A DNA stretch of 64,000 nt from the NCBI GenBank assembly GCA_020912385.1, contig CP087217.1, forward strand, positions 1-64,000, read 5' to 3'. The first letter of the stretch is position 1, and each line of letters begins with the position of its first letter. A model generated the notes under the pieces. It saw only the letters and a program-made list of their open reading frames with translations. It was not told the origin of the DNA and did no database searches. Positions 43,601 through 52,150 of this stretch are shown here, piece by piece. The position numbers were made by a program, and so were the translations under genes. Source of the DNA: Neofusicoccum parvum (lineage: Eukaryota > Ascomycota > Dothideomycetes > Botryosphaeriales > Botryosphaeriaceae).

Positions 43601-44491
43601 CAGAGAGTCCATATGAAGACCCAGAAAGGAATAGGCTCCAGTAGATTTTACAGTGTCACAGCTGCAGAACTCATTGCTATCAATATCGGCATGGAACTGG
43701 CAGCCGAACAACAACTTGAGAAGAACAGCCAAGGACCCAGCATCTACACAATCTACAGTGACTCCAGAGCAGCGCTCCAAGCATTGGCTAGCCCTTATAA
43801 GCGAAAGACAGGACAAAGCCTGGTTAGATCTATCCTGACAACAGCCCAGTCTCTAAAAGAAAGCCTTCAGATCACCTTCTCCCTCCAATGGATACCAAGC
43901 CACACCGGAATTCGAGGAAACGAAGAAGCAGACAAGCTAGCTAAAGCTGCAACCACACGCCTCAGGGAACACGACCACCAACCGCTAGCACATCTCCAAG
44001 TCCAGGCAGCCAAGGAAAGGGCACATAGACAATGGGCAGCACAGTGGGAGAACTCAGAGAAAGGCCAACACCTCCGCAACATCGACACAGCACCCCCAGG
44101 ATCCCACGTCCGCCACCTATATGACAAACTCCCACGGAACCAAGCCGGCCTTCTTGCCCAACTACGCACCGGCCACTGCTGGCTCAACCAACACCGTAAG
44201 CGGATGGGCCGGATAGACAGCGATAAATGCGAATGTGGAGAAGTCGAATCAGTCTCTCATGTCCTACTCGAATGCCCGTTGCTACAACAAGGCCGACAAA
44301 AGATGTACGAAGACAGTGGACTTGAGAAGAACAGCTTGTCAGCCTTGCTGGGTGGGAAACCTCCAAACAAGACTGATCCCAGACAAGGAAAAGAAAAGAA
44401 GTGGAAGATATCTGGTAAACAGCTACAGGCCGTGCTAAGCTTTGCAAAAGAAACAAACCGGTTCATAAATAGAGACGAAGCCACGGAGTAG
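40619..44491 (+). CDS. LINE-A ORF2: endonuclease, reverse transcriptase, RNase H
   Basis: An intact 1290-codon polyprotein. The AP-like endonuclease starts at once (LRILQLNIWKS) with the QEPP, GGDFNRQDPLWGG and SDHR motifs (about residues 1-240). The reverse transcriptase has KAYRPISLLNT, GARPGRS, FDLKGAFN, GLPQGSPLSP and the catalytic YIDD (near 42694). RNase H has FTDAS, AAELIAI, YSDSRAAL and PSHTGIRGNEEAD (about 43540-43940). A final C-x-C-x8-H-x4-C knuckle lies near 44230-44275. All catalytic residues I can check are present. RNase H together with a microsatellite tail places it in the fungal Tad1 group. Confidence 0.95.
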   Translation: MLEPLRILQLNIWKSRECMEALINDQDTEKLDILLIQEPPVSFFKSFIQHRSWHLYTPTYSGEGKKRSAIYVNKRLSTSAQQQIQCDSRDLTAIRIQTPAEQILVFSVYIPPIGGTQQAAEQEMQLALSTIRQTIRRQTKDTPPRLILGGDFNRQDPLWGGDSIKPYLVGTAASLLSFMEEHELQSHLCRGTPTCYASNKADSKTTLDLTLSNIPKQLIKCSLLDENYGSDHRATVSKWNMKVELTNERPPRKLYEQTDWRKAGQAIQEALGPTLNINTKQQLDEAVELLISTTAATTNDLTPTAKPCSYSKQWFSPDLKEHQIKTNKHRRLWQTLRASHGRDDPDTLDQYTKMQKARREWVKAIAHAKSSHWKEFLDQAGNGNLIWKAAKYASPSDNYSSIPTLSNGTKDITRNEEKAQLLLDTFFPEPAKPQLPTEVATAVPLDWSPVTETEIYQSLVATKASSAPGEDGLPMLVWQKLWPHVAHYTRQIFSASINLGHHPKAWRTAAIVVLRKPGKPDYTIPKAYRPISLLNTLGKLLEAVIAKRISYYAEKHNLLPDTQFGARPGRSTEQALLILVDAIWNAWKEHKVVTLMAFDLKGAFNAVNKNVLDNVLRKRRIPAEIRRWVQSFMDNRTASVSFDGYTKPAATLEHPGLPQGSPLSPILFAFYNADLIDQPVDFTGGASAYIDDYFRWRTSLSARKNLTALQREDIPRMQRWAEQTGSCFEADKTELIHFTRNANQASPATLTMGDYEVKPKSEVKLLGVIFDQQLRWKAHVQRAVKRATKTCLAIGRLRHLRPKQMRQLYQACVIPQMDYASLVWHSPTRCKWQVAVLSRIQRIATTKAISAFRTVATETLDYENFLLPTKLRLQTRAARVITNLRTLPASHPCRGLVNKTATTLSQAASFLSPLNAVLKIQDSNQPGEIETIDTCPLPPWQPLAVERIQLEPPHANDTAVLNQELQEDPTIKVFTDASKVKGQLGTAAVILNQVQRVHMKTQKGIGSSRFYSVTAAELIAINIGMELAAEQQLEKNSQGPSIYTIYSDSRAALQALASPYKRKTGQSLVRSILTTAQSLKESLQITFSLQWIPSHTGIRGNEEADKLAKAATTRLREHDHQPLAHLQVQAAKERAHRQWAAQWENSEKGQHLRNIDTAPPGSHVRHLYDKLPRNQAGLLAQLRTGHCWLNQHRKRMGRIDSDKCECGEVESVSHVLLECPLLQQGRQKMYEDSGLEKNSLSALLGGKPPNKTDPRQGKEKKWKISGKQLQAVLSFAKETNRFINRDEATE

Positions 44492-44659
44492 AGAACTCCC
44501 TACAAACAATCCCTTCTACCTACTATCCGCCCTCCCTACCCATCCTTCCATCCTCCCAATTTGTCACACACCAATGTATTACTAGAGAAACACTTTGAAT
44601 AGTCTGTAGCCTGCATATCGCTTAGGGCGACGGGTCAGGGTAAATGAATTCAACTCAAC

Positions 44660-45910
44660 TCAACTCAAGACAATAGCGCGAGCGACGCAATACGCTGTAA
44701 CGAGCACGGCCACAGGGGCAATTGCCTTGAGAGGTACGGCGAATTGTGGGTCATGGCCGTCCGAGAGGTTGCGTAATCGAGCTGCAGTTGTATGGAAAAG
44801 GTCGTAGATCCGAGGGGCGTGCTTTCGGACGTTCTGCTTCAATGTCTGCTTGCGCTGCACGACTGATGGGAAGGTTTTGTACAGTGACGGCAGGATATTC
44901 ATTGCAAAAAGATCCACTGCCCAGTAGATGATTACGCAAGAGACAGAGATGACACTTGACACATGCCATAGAACTCTCTCGGATGATGTTGGAAAGAAGA
45001 AGTTCCAGCCGGCAAGATGGATAGGCAAGAAATGGTCATCGGAGATTTTGATCGCGGGCCGGCGCTTGATTCTCCAGAAGTGGATATGCATTCGCTGAAA
45101 GACTTCCATTCCGTATGACCAATACATGTACCAGGACGAAGGAGGCGCTTCCACAAAATCGAGTGGTGTTCGCCTATGTGGATCTCCTGAAGATTCGCCA
45201 GCTGCAACGGCGTTCTCGAGGATACGGAGCAACGTCTCCTTCGGCCTAACGAGAATTGCCGTCTTGACATCTAAAGGCTTGTGCCTCCAGGCAAAGTAGG
45301 TAGCGAGAGTACAGAATATAGTCGCAAGAGTGGTAAGCTCAAGAGTAGTTATGGCGAGCCCTTGGGCCAATCGTCCGGCCGTGTTCAGGAAAAACCAGGA
45401 AATTTGAAAGCATGTGATGAGCCTCGTTACTCCGTCGCCCTTGTTCCGGTCGGCAATGACTTTCGGCTGTACGATGACATCGTCAAGATCTATGTAACCT
45501 TTGTGGACCAGATAGTAGACCTTTCTGGCTGCAAGAGGAAACCGTACGGTCTCCCCAGGGGCGTCAAACACGTAGCCGCCCATGTCCGCAAAGAACGCAT
45601 GCTTCATAGTCCACTTCTCGAGACACAGGCTTCGGAATTCCTTGACCGAGTGGTGTGCGGAAAGCCATTGTCCAATTGCGAGTTGAAAGAGGAATTCCGG
45701 TCCGATAAAGACGAGGCCCGTCATAAGAAGCTTCTGTCTCGCCCACAGCCAATCGTCAAAGAGTTCCGGGGGTAGATTTAAGCAGAGGACCGTCCAGCTA
45801 CAGAGAAATATGGTCACGACACTATTCCAGATAATGTCGAATGTGCCCCTCCTTTCTGGTCCAGAGGTCCATCCCGCGGTTTCGGCTCCATGCGATGTGG
45901 AGTTGGACAT
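44660..45910 (-). CDS. Fungal multi-pass membrane protein, C-terminus altered by LINE-A
   Basis: A 416-codon frame opening with a polar N-terminus, then GTFDIIWNSVVTIFLCSWTVLCLNLP. That block and the following FIGPEF and the EFRSLCLEKWTMKHAFFADMGGY block are typical of an uncharacterised family of fungal membrane proteins often found near secondary-metabolite genes. Five or so hydrophobic segments are visible. The last native residues are ARAIVL; the next codon (Ser) and the TGA stop come from the LINE-A tail. About 30 residues of the original C-terminus lie at 38910-39006. The function of the family is not known to me. The protein may still fold, since only the tail and part of the last membrane segment are lost. 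Confidence 0.85.
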   Translation of the reverse strand: MSNSTSHGAETAGWTSGPERRGTFDIIWNSVVTIFLCSWTVLCLNLPPELFDDWLWARQKLLMTGLVFIGPEFLFQLAIGQWLSAHHSVKEFRSLCLEKWTMKHAFFADMGGYVFDAPGETVRFPLAARKVYYLVHKGYIDLDDVIVQPKVIADRNKGDGVTRLITCFQISWFFLNTAGRLAQGLAITTLELTTLATIFCTLATYFAWRHKPLDVKTAILVRPKETLLRILENAVAAGESSGDPHRRTPLDFVEAPPSSWYMYWSYGMEVFQRMHIHFWRIKRRPAIKISDDHFLPIHLAGWNFFFPTSSERVLWHVSSVISVSCVIIYWAVDLFAMNILPSLYKTFPSVVQRKQTLKQNVRKHAPRIYDLFHTTAARLRNLSDGHDPQFAVPLKAIAPVAVLVTAYCVARAIVLS

Positions 45911-47223
45911 AATTTACGCGAGGTGATCATTCAAGTCTAGAAACGATTTGCTCCGGCAAGATAACCTGTGAACGTTGCAACCATTAAAAAATGCGTCCCC
46001 GAGAGGAGAGGGAAAAAAACGACGAATGTCACCCTATGCTTAAAACATAGCAAGGTCTCACTTTCTGCGCCGATTCCAAACCCTAGGTTTAGAAGCGGCG
46101 CGATAAATATAATGGCGATCGCTGCACGATCACTGCATCACAAGCGCGAATTCGAGACATTTCCTTAGCCATGCTAAGCGAATTCTATAAATATGTGTGC
46201 GACAAGACGGGGAGTTTCACGGATTGTAAGATACGGTGAATTTGGATCAAATCTATCCTCGATTGGCTGCTTTACCTTCCAGTCGGACAATTGCAGCCTA
46301 GAAGGAGCTCCAACCTTGACTCACATAGCCGCTGTACAGGGGAAATAGGACATGATTGGTTCAGTCGGCGGAGCGAGAACGACTCACCCCACTCTATGCG
46401 GCGTAGTCAAGAGGCACTACGCTACAACACGGTCTTTGGACGCGGAAAATTGTTTCCAATGGCTTTGCTTCTTCTATATTAATACGCATTAGACGTGACC
46501 TATCAGAACATACCAGCGTGTTTAATGTTTAAAAGGATTTTCTTCCCTCTTTACTATTTCTAAAAGATATTTGCAGTATAATATATATTATATACTCGTA
46601 TAATTCGTTCGGACAGGTTTTACCATAATGGCGGGCCTTCTTCTACCAAGTTTCGGAGTGGCACTAGTTGGAATCAGGTAATCGTAAGGTTTACCTTGAG
46701 TAGGGAGGAGAAATCGATGTGTAGCGCGCGAAAGACTTGCTATCTGTAATAAGTGTGCATTAGAACTTTGAGTCGGCTACGAATCGTTATAATGCTGTCT
46801 GATAGTGGGTCTATGGAATGTAGGGAAATTACGACAAACTGAATTTGGGGGTGCTGAATCTTGGATCATGGCTGCAATTGGAAAAATCTCTTCTTCCTAT
46901 CACACCTTATCAAAAGAGCGTCCGGTATGATTTCACTTACAGCGTGACTGCCACAACCTTCAGCGCATCTATCACTGTTACAGTACTCCTCCTATCAAAG
47001 GACACGCCCCAGCTAAGACGTAGAGGGCGATTTTCATTAATTAGCCAAGAATCGTGCTCAATATCACGGCATGCTCCACTTTTAGCATACTTCCCGAGCA
47101 CCTCCACATCTTCTTCAGCGCTGGCATCATCATTTTCTCGCATTGTCCCAACGACGCTACAGCTCCGATGATTCTTCCATCCCATATCGCCCTGCTACTC
47201 AGATGCGCTGCATTAAACGTTGC
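45911..47223. other. Intergenic region, AT-rich
   Basis: About 1.3 kb without a supported gene. Frames are short and overlap on both strands without motifs. A TATAATATATATTATATA palindromic AT stretch is at about 46577-46596. It should contain the promoter of the membrane-protein gene at its left edge. Confidence 0.45.
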
Positions 47224-47799
47224 CTAAAATCTCGGCGTGTCGCTCACCCTCTCATACTCCTCCTCCGTAACTTCAACCTCTCCGATCAAGCTCCTAAATC
47301 TGTCCAGCCTCGCCCATTGTTCTCCCTCCGTTCCGTTGCGGTCTTCCATCAGCGCGTCCTCCGTCCCGAAAACAAACCCCGGAACGACTTCTCCACAGCT
47401 GCGCAGCGCACTCCGCATATCCCAGTCCGAATCAAGCATCTGTAAGCTATCCATATGCCACACGTGCACGCGCGTCGTCTCGACGCAGTACTGCAGAAAC
47501 ACCGGCAGCTGCCGCAAGTCAGCCAGCGTCCAGCTCTGTTTCGTTGCATCCGGGATGGTTGATAGGTAGATGCGCGACAGTTGGAGAGATGGACGCTGTG
47601 TGGGAGCGTCGGCGGAGGAGGGGCGCCGGAGGAGGAACTGGACGCGGATCCTGGGGAAGGAAGACCACCGCGACGTAGGGTGCGGGGCTTGCCTGGTGTG
47701 GTGGGAGGAGAGGGAGGAGGGAGACTGGGGAATATCGATGTCTTCGTTGGCACCGTCGCTGTCATCATGTTGGTCGGATGGAGGAGTGAAGAGCGGCAT
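47224..47799 (-). CDS. Hypothetical fungal protein
   Basis: A 191-codon frame from the Met in MPLFTPPSDQ. An open frame extends upstream to 48075 but has a different, irregular composition. The N-terminal third is Ser/Pro/His-rich and probably disordered. The C-terminal two thirds look folded (IYLSTIPDATKQSW, LPVFLQYCVETTRVHVWH, VPGFVFGTEDAL) and end with an acidic EVTEEEYERV tail. I recognise no family, signal peptide or membrane segment. Low codon randomness and the coherent end suggest a real gene. Confidence 0.55.
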   Translation of the reverse strand: MPLFTPPSDQHDDSDGANEDIDIPQSPSSLSSHHTRQAPHPTSRWSSFPRIRVQFLLRRPSSADAPTQRPSLQLSRIYLSTIPDATKQSWTLADLRQLPVFLQYCVETTRVHVWHMDSLQMLDSDWDMRSALRSCGEVVPGFVFGTEDALMEDRNGTEGEQWARLDRFRSLIGEVEVTEEEYERVSDTPRF

Positions 47800-48300
47800 A
47801 GGTGCGAATTGGAATAGCAAAAATTGTCTGCGCTTTGGGGGAAGACGATGAGACCTTCCGGCTGCTTTCCATTTAATGTCCGAGCATTGCTCATTGATTA
47901 GAAGTTTGAAGCAAACCTTCGAAAGAAAACGGAAAATTAGGGTGATGGATCTCCAGACAGCAAGTGAGTAGAGTTTGTATTGCAGATAGTGCGCATGAAA
48001 AGCTAATAAGGCGCATCGTCTCAAACAATGTAGAACTGGCGCATTCTGAAGTCTTCTTCGTAGTGCTCCTACCATGTTGGATGTATAGGCTTACCCTTCT
48101 TATCCCTTGGATAATTTAAGAATGCTCTGTGGACGGTTGCAACACCGACGCGTTTGTACATGCTTTACCCAGAGGTAGACTCCTAGAGAATGAGCATAAA
48201 GGGATTTTGATGGCAGTCTCCGAGCTATTTTAGCGTTTCGATAGCCAATAAGGCAAGGATTTAGCTTGTAGCACTGCTGTAATCACTCTCAACATCAAAT

Positions 48301-48766
48301 TGTTACGGCGCAGTCGTTGCAGAATGAGGGAAACAGTAGAGAGGCAGCAAGCGGGGCAAAGACACGCGCCGCGAGGAAGACCCACAGCAGTCACGTATGT
48401 CACGTGCTGCCAAGGCAGTGCTCTCGCTGCTCCCCTCATAAAAATGAGGAGCAAACAGAGCAGCCCTAGATGCTCTGACTGATCTGCCCCTCAATATACG
48501 GAGCACCCAGAGCAACCATCAGATTGTATAGACCTCTCCTATGTATATAAACTACGCTCCCTAGCATAGCTTTGACCTTTGTGGTCAACTTCGATAATCA
48601 ATCTACACCATTGATTAGTAACACGGCCTTCGCACGCAGTGCTCAGTCACGTGTATTCGTTCATACTTGTTCTCTCCCCCTACCTTGTACCCACTCAAGG
48701 TAAACCCTACACGGCTTACCACCCTCTTTGGTGTTGGATCCTTAGAGGCAGAGGCCCGCCGTTACA
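48301..48766 (+). mobile_element. Solo LTR 1 (TGTTACGG ... CCGTTACA)
   Basis: A 466-bp sequence with TG...CA ends and an 8-bp terminal inverted repeat (TGTTACGG and CCGTTACA). The 3' half (about 48520-48766) matches LTR 2 closely: TATGTATATAAAC TATA-like box, ACTCAAGGTAAAC, and GGATCCTTAGAGGC. The 5' half differs. The flanking 5-mers CAAAT and CTTAA do not match, so the target duplication is absent or lost. No gag or pol is nearby. Confidence 0.78.
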
Positions 48767-49179
48767 CTTAATAACTTAAACCACTTTAATTCTAAATAAC
48801 TCTACAATGCTTTATTAAATTAACTAGGTATAATATATATCTTACTCTATAGTATCTCTTGTAAGTTTTTAATACATATGAGAATTATGTCCAGCCTCGC
48901 TATATTTCCTAACTAAAAGGCGCAAATCCTAACCGAAAGGTGGGTAACACGAATTCCTGCGCCGCAGGAGGAAATCGACCACGAGGAAAAGCGCCAAGAC
49001 CGGTACCGTTCAAAAGCCCTTGATTCCCTTAGCTAGAATCTCGAATTCCAGCTTTGTAGCTATACGCGCTGTTGCGTAGTGCGTTGGAAAAGAGGTGCGT
49101 TGAGTGGTTTCCACCCGCCGCAAACTCCGCAGTTAGATCTCGAACCCAAATCGCACCCGAACCCAACCAAACTTCACGA
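48767..49179. other. AT-rich spacer between LTR 1 and the TLH upstream relic
   Basis: No gene is supported. The first 130 bp are very AT-rich. After about 48900 the sequence is mixed, with a short CCTAACCGAAAGG stretch that recalls the LINE-D target motif. Confidence 0.4.
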
Positions 49180-49517
49180 GGACCTTCAGATCACCCTTAA
49201 CCGAAAAGGCCCAAATGCACCGCGACCGCGGTGCCATTTAGTTCGCGTGGGAAATCGCCGGGTCGGACGACGGCGGCCCACCGCGGTGCCATTTACCGCG
49301 GTGTCATTTAGAAAAAAAGTGCTCGGATCGGGCCCGGACTCGGTCAAGTTGCAGAGCGCGTCCCCGCGACCACTTTTTATATGAGCCACCTTAAAATCTG
49401 ATCGCTACGTCGTGAGAAACCAGCCACTTGGAGTAAGAGTAGGGTTAGGGTTGAGGATTTTAATGGGGTAAGAGTGATCCGTACGGCAGCAGCGGCGGCG
49501 GTAGTAGTAGTAGTAGC

Positions 49518-49548
<31 letters not shown>

Positions 49549-49628
49549 TTTACGAGCTTTCTCACACTAGTACTATATTCTCTAGCAACTTTCCGTATCG
49601 GCCAGGTAAATACTAGCTAGCATACTAA
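49180..49628 (+). repeat. Inverted, mutated copy of the TLH upstream region with an empty LINE-D site
   Basis: The reverse complement matches 8833-9240 and then continues at 9714 without the LINE-D insertion: a CTTTTCGGTTAAGGGTGA-like junction near 49190-49210 replaces the two target duplications. It includes a TAGGGTTAGGGTTG telomere-like stretch (about 49440) and a GTA/GCG triplet array (about 49480-49550). Differences from the intact copy are mainly transitions. Confidence 0.85.
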
Positions 49629-49838
49629 ATAGCGACAGCTTACTTTCATCACCAGGCGGAATACCGGCTCTTGATCTATAGGGAGTGCCAGCGCGCGGTC
49701 TGGCCAGACTAGGTAGAAGGCCACTTATAGGAGAAACACTACCGAATAGGCCGGAAGTAGGCGGAACTTATTAGAGACGAGGTTAGAGGCTAGTATAGCT
49801 TAATCGTATTCCTAAGCGAGCTATAGGTACTAGCCTAG
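49629..49838 (+). pseudogene. RIP-mutated 5' end of a TLH gene
   Basis: Aligns codon by codon with the first ~70 codons of the TLH gene, but on the plus strand. The start codon is ATA instead of ATG (49629-49631). Several Gln/Trp-type codons have become TAG or TAA (for example in the CRECRHAVWPDQ region). Almost all changes are C to T or G to A in CpA/TpG context, the classical RIP signature. The copy ends abruptly at LTR 2. Confidence 0.85.
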
Positions 49839-50288
49839 TGTTACGGCGCAGCCTACACAGAACCTAGGTAGAAGGAAAGGAAGGACAAGCGGGGCGCCTA
49901 CGCGCCCGCAAAAGAAGATCCACCGGCAGGAAGTCACGTGACTCCCGGTTCAGCCGTTCGAAGCCTTGGCACTCTGAACTCCTGACCCGCAGGAGTTCAG
50001 ACGTTCAACCGCTTGGCGGAATGAACCCATGAACTATCAGATTGTATAGACTCTCCTACGTATATAAACCACACTTATTAGCATAGCTTTGACCTTCGTG
50101 GTCAACTTCCTTCAATAATCAATCTACACCATTGATTAGTAACACGGCCTTCGCACGCAGTGCTCAGTTGCGTGTATCCGTCACCTCTTTCTCTCTCACC
50201 CTCTCTTGTACCCACTCAAGGTAAACCCCTACACGGCTTACCACCCTCTTAGGTGTTGGATCCTTAGAGGCAGAGGCCCGCCGTTACA
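49839..50288 (+). mobile_element. Solo LTR 2 (TGTTACGG ... CCGTTACA)
   Basis: A 450-bp sequence with the same ends as LTR 1. From the CAGATTGTATAGAC block (about 50036) to the end it is nearly identical to LTR 1, but the first ~195 bp are unrelated apart from a shared TCACGTG-like motif and the first 13 bp. It has truncated the TLH 5' relic on its left. The flanking 5-mers CCTAG and TTCTG do not match. Confidence 0.78.
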
Positions 50289-50777
50289 TTCTGGTGAACT
50301 GCAAGAAGCGGCCAGCTCAGGCCACCGACAGCGTCATGGATGGGCTTGAAAAGCGTATGGAAGACTGCGCCGGGGACGTGTTGTACATACGACATCGAGG
50401 ACCGGTTGGAACCCTTCTCGACGTGAAAGAGAAAGCTTGTCTCAAAGCCGTCAAAGAGCTGCCCATCCTGGAAGACCTCCGGCACGCTCAGTCCTGTTAA
50501 TCAAAGCGAGTTGGGTTACTACCCGGTGTCCAAATACGCTTGGGGCGTAGACAAATGTTAGTCGACTCCAAAGAAGGAGAACTACAAAGAAATTTATATT
50601 CTTTCCGGGTATTACTTTGCGTTGAGAGGCGTTTGACGTATCTATATGTAACGACCGTTCCCATTTCAGACAATGCGACGAATCGGACGCGACAACAAAT
50701 CCTATCTTCATGAGCCTAGAGCTGAATTATCTCTATTGAGTACTGATACGTAGTGCTGCCTATATCCATGTTTTAGT
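50289..50777. other. Unassigned sequence between LTR 2 and the SDR relic
   Basis: The first ~220 bp (to about 50505) have gene-like base composition and open frames on both strands that start exactly at the LTR edge. This suggests an exon fragment cut by the LTR, but I do not recognise the product. The remainder is non-coding. Confidence 0.4.
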
Positions 50778-51702
50778 TCATTCACCTTCATCAAAATCCG
50801 CGCTTTCGGTGATCTCCCGATACGCTACGAAGTTATCCTTAAGCTCATCCACCTTGCCCACCGCAGTCTTGTAGGCAGCCTTGCCGAGCGGCAACCTCAG
50901 ACACTGTCTCATCCCCTCTGCCATATCCACGCCTACTGCGACCTCGAAGATTCGCTCCGCCGCCTTCTGGGGATCGCCAGCCTGCCTCCTGTTGCCTTTG
51001 ACGATATGCTTCATAATGTCCTCGGCCGGAGTGCCTTCATAGAACGCGCTCAGTGGCTTTATGAGTAGAGCGCCACGGAAGTTAGTCCGGAACGGACCCG
51101 GCTCGACGATCAACGCGCGTACACTGAAGGCACTATACTCGGCAGATAGCGACTCGGTCAACGCCTTAAGCGCGAACTTAGATGAAGCGTAGGGTGCGAC
51201 GGCGGGAAGAGCGCGGATACCGCCGGTGGAACTAATATTGATGATGGTGCCGAAACTCTGCGAGCGCATATGGGGAAGCACAGCTTGCATTACTTTGAAG
51301 GCGCCGAAGACATTGGTGTCGAAGATAGCGCGGAGATCAGATTCGCTAGATTAGTAGACAGTCGTTCGTTAGTCGTGGAAACGTCAAGTCTGGAAATTGT
51401 ACTTACTTAAAGTCCTCGAACCCACCAACAGACCCGTATCCTGCACTGTTTACGAGGAAGTCGATGCGGCCATGAATCTCTGCGACCCGTGCTACGGTCT
51501 GCTTTACCTCGGCGCCGGGCGCGGTTACGTCGAGCGGAACCTAATGCCCGCCTTTAGACTCAATTTCGCTCACGAGCTCAGGCGTCTTGGCCGGGTTGCG
51601 TGATGACGCGATAACACGGTGGCCATGAGCTAGAGCGGTACGCGCGATCTCCAGCCCAAAGCCGGAAGAGCAGCCGGTAATAAACTAAACGTTTTACGCC
51701 AT
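50778..51702 (-). pseudogene. Short-chain dehydrogenase/reductase, inactivated by RIP-type stops
   Basis: Two exons separated by an intron (GTAAGT ... TCTAG, about 51345-51407). It has the SDR features: TGCSSGFG (TGxxxGxG cofactor motif), NSAG, a catalytic Ser in NISSTGG, and YASSK (YxxxK). The C-terminal 171 codons are open. Exon 1 has three nonsense codons: TAA at codon 3, TAG at codon 6, and TAG after KGGH. Each is explained by one C-to-T or G-to-A change from Gln or Trp. It would have been a classical NAD(P)H oxidoreductase of about 280 aa. Confidence 0.85.
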
Positions 51703-52150
51703 GGCTTAACTCTGAGTAGTGTTGAACTGAAGCTCTGCGTGGATTTCATCTATCTTATAATTCCGATTACTGGTTCGTCAACATCGGACATTAGATTAAG
51801 TCCGTCTTAATACCATCGAGAACATCTTTTTTTTTTATTCCGCCCCTTAGCTCCATGTTAACACCGAACGCTAGAATAGCAAGGCCGGAGATTAATAGTG
51901 GAGTGACTTCTAAGCACTTACTACATGGAAGATATAGAAAATATCCCAAGTAGTACAATCCTATAAACCTACCAGCTTTCCTTCTCATTGCCCTTATTCT
52001 AATTATAATAGTTTCTCTACGTGTACTTCCCTGTAGAAACGAGAGGATGGTGCAACTAATAACGCCGTTGGTACTCGCTTGTTTGTAGCACGTTACTAGA
52101 TATCGACACGGCATTAACTCCGACTTCTATTGCACCTATCAATTTAGAAT
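51703..52150. other. AT-rich spacer
   Basis: About 450 bp of AT-rich sequence between two decayed genes. A 107-codon minus-strand frame crosses it but has no motif and overlaps no conserved sequence. Confidence 0.4.

Larger units (their letters stand above)
38994..44678 (+). mobile_element. LINE-A: full-length Tad1-like LINE with 13-bp target duplication
   Basis: The element spans about 39007-44665 (5.66 kb) between CAAGACAATAGCG copies at 38994-39006 and 44666-44678. Order: 5' UTR of about 230 bp, ORF1 (39237-40625), ORF2 (40619-44491), 3' UTR and a (CAACT)n tail. Both frames are open, so it may be active. It inserted into the last codons of a minus-strand gene. Confidence 0.95.

Noticed and set aside
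48301..50288. LTR 1 and LTR 2 as the two ends of one retrotransposon
   Set aside because: The 1.07-kb interior has no gag or pol and is instead TLH relic; outer flanks do not match as a target duplication, and the U3 halves differ.
50294..50500. A 68-codon plus-strand frame and a 73-codon minus-strand frame after LTR 2
   Set aside because: I could not tell which strand is coding or recognise the product, so it is noted only as an unassigned fragment.
51791..52114. 107-codon minus-strand frame
   Set aside because: AT-rich, no motif, and lies between two decayed genes.
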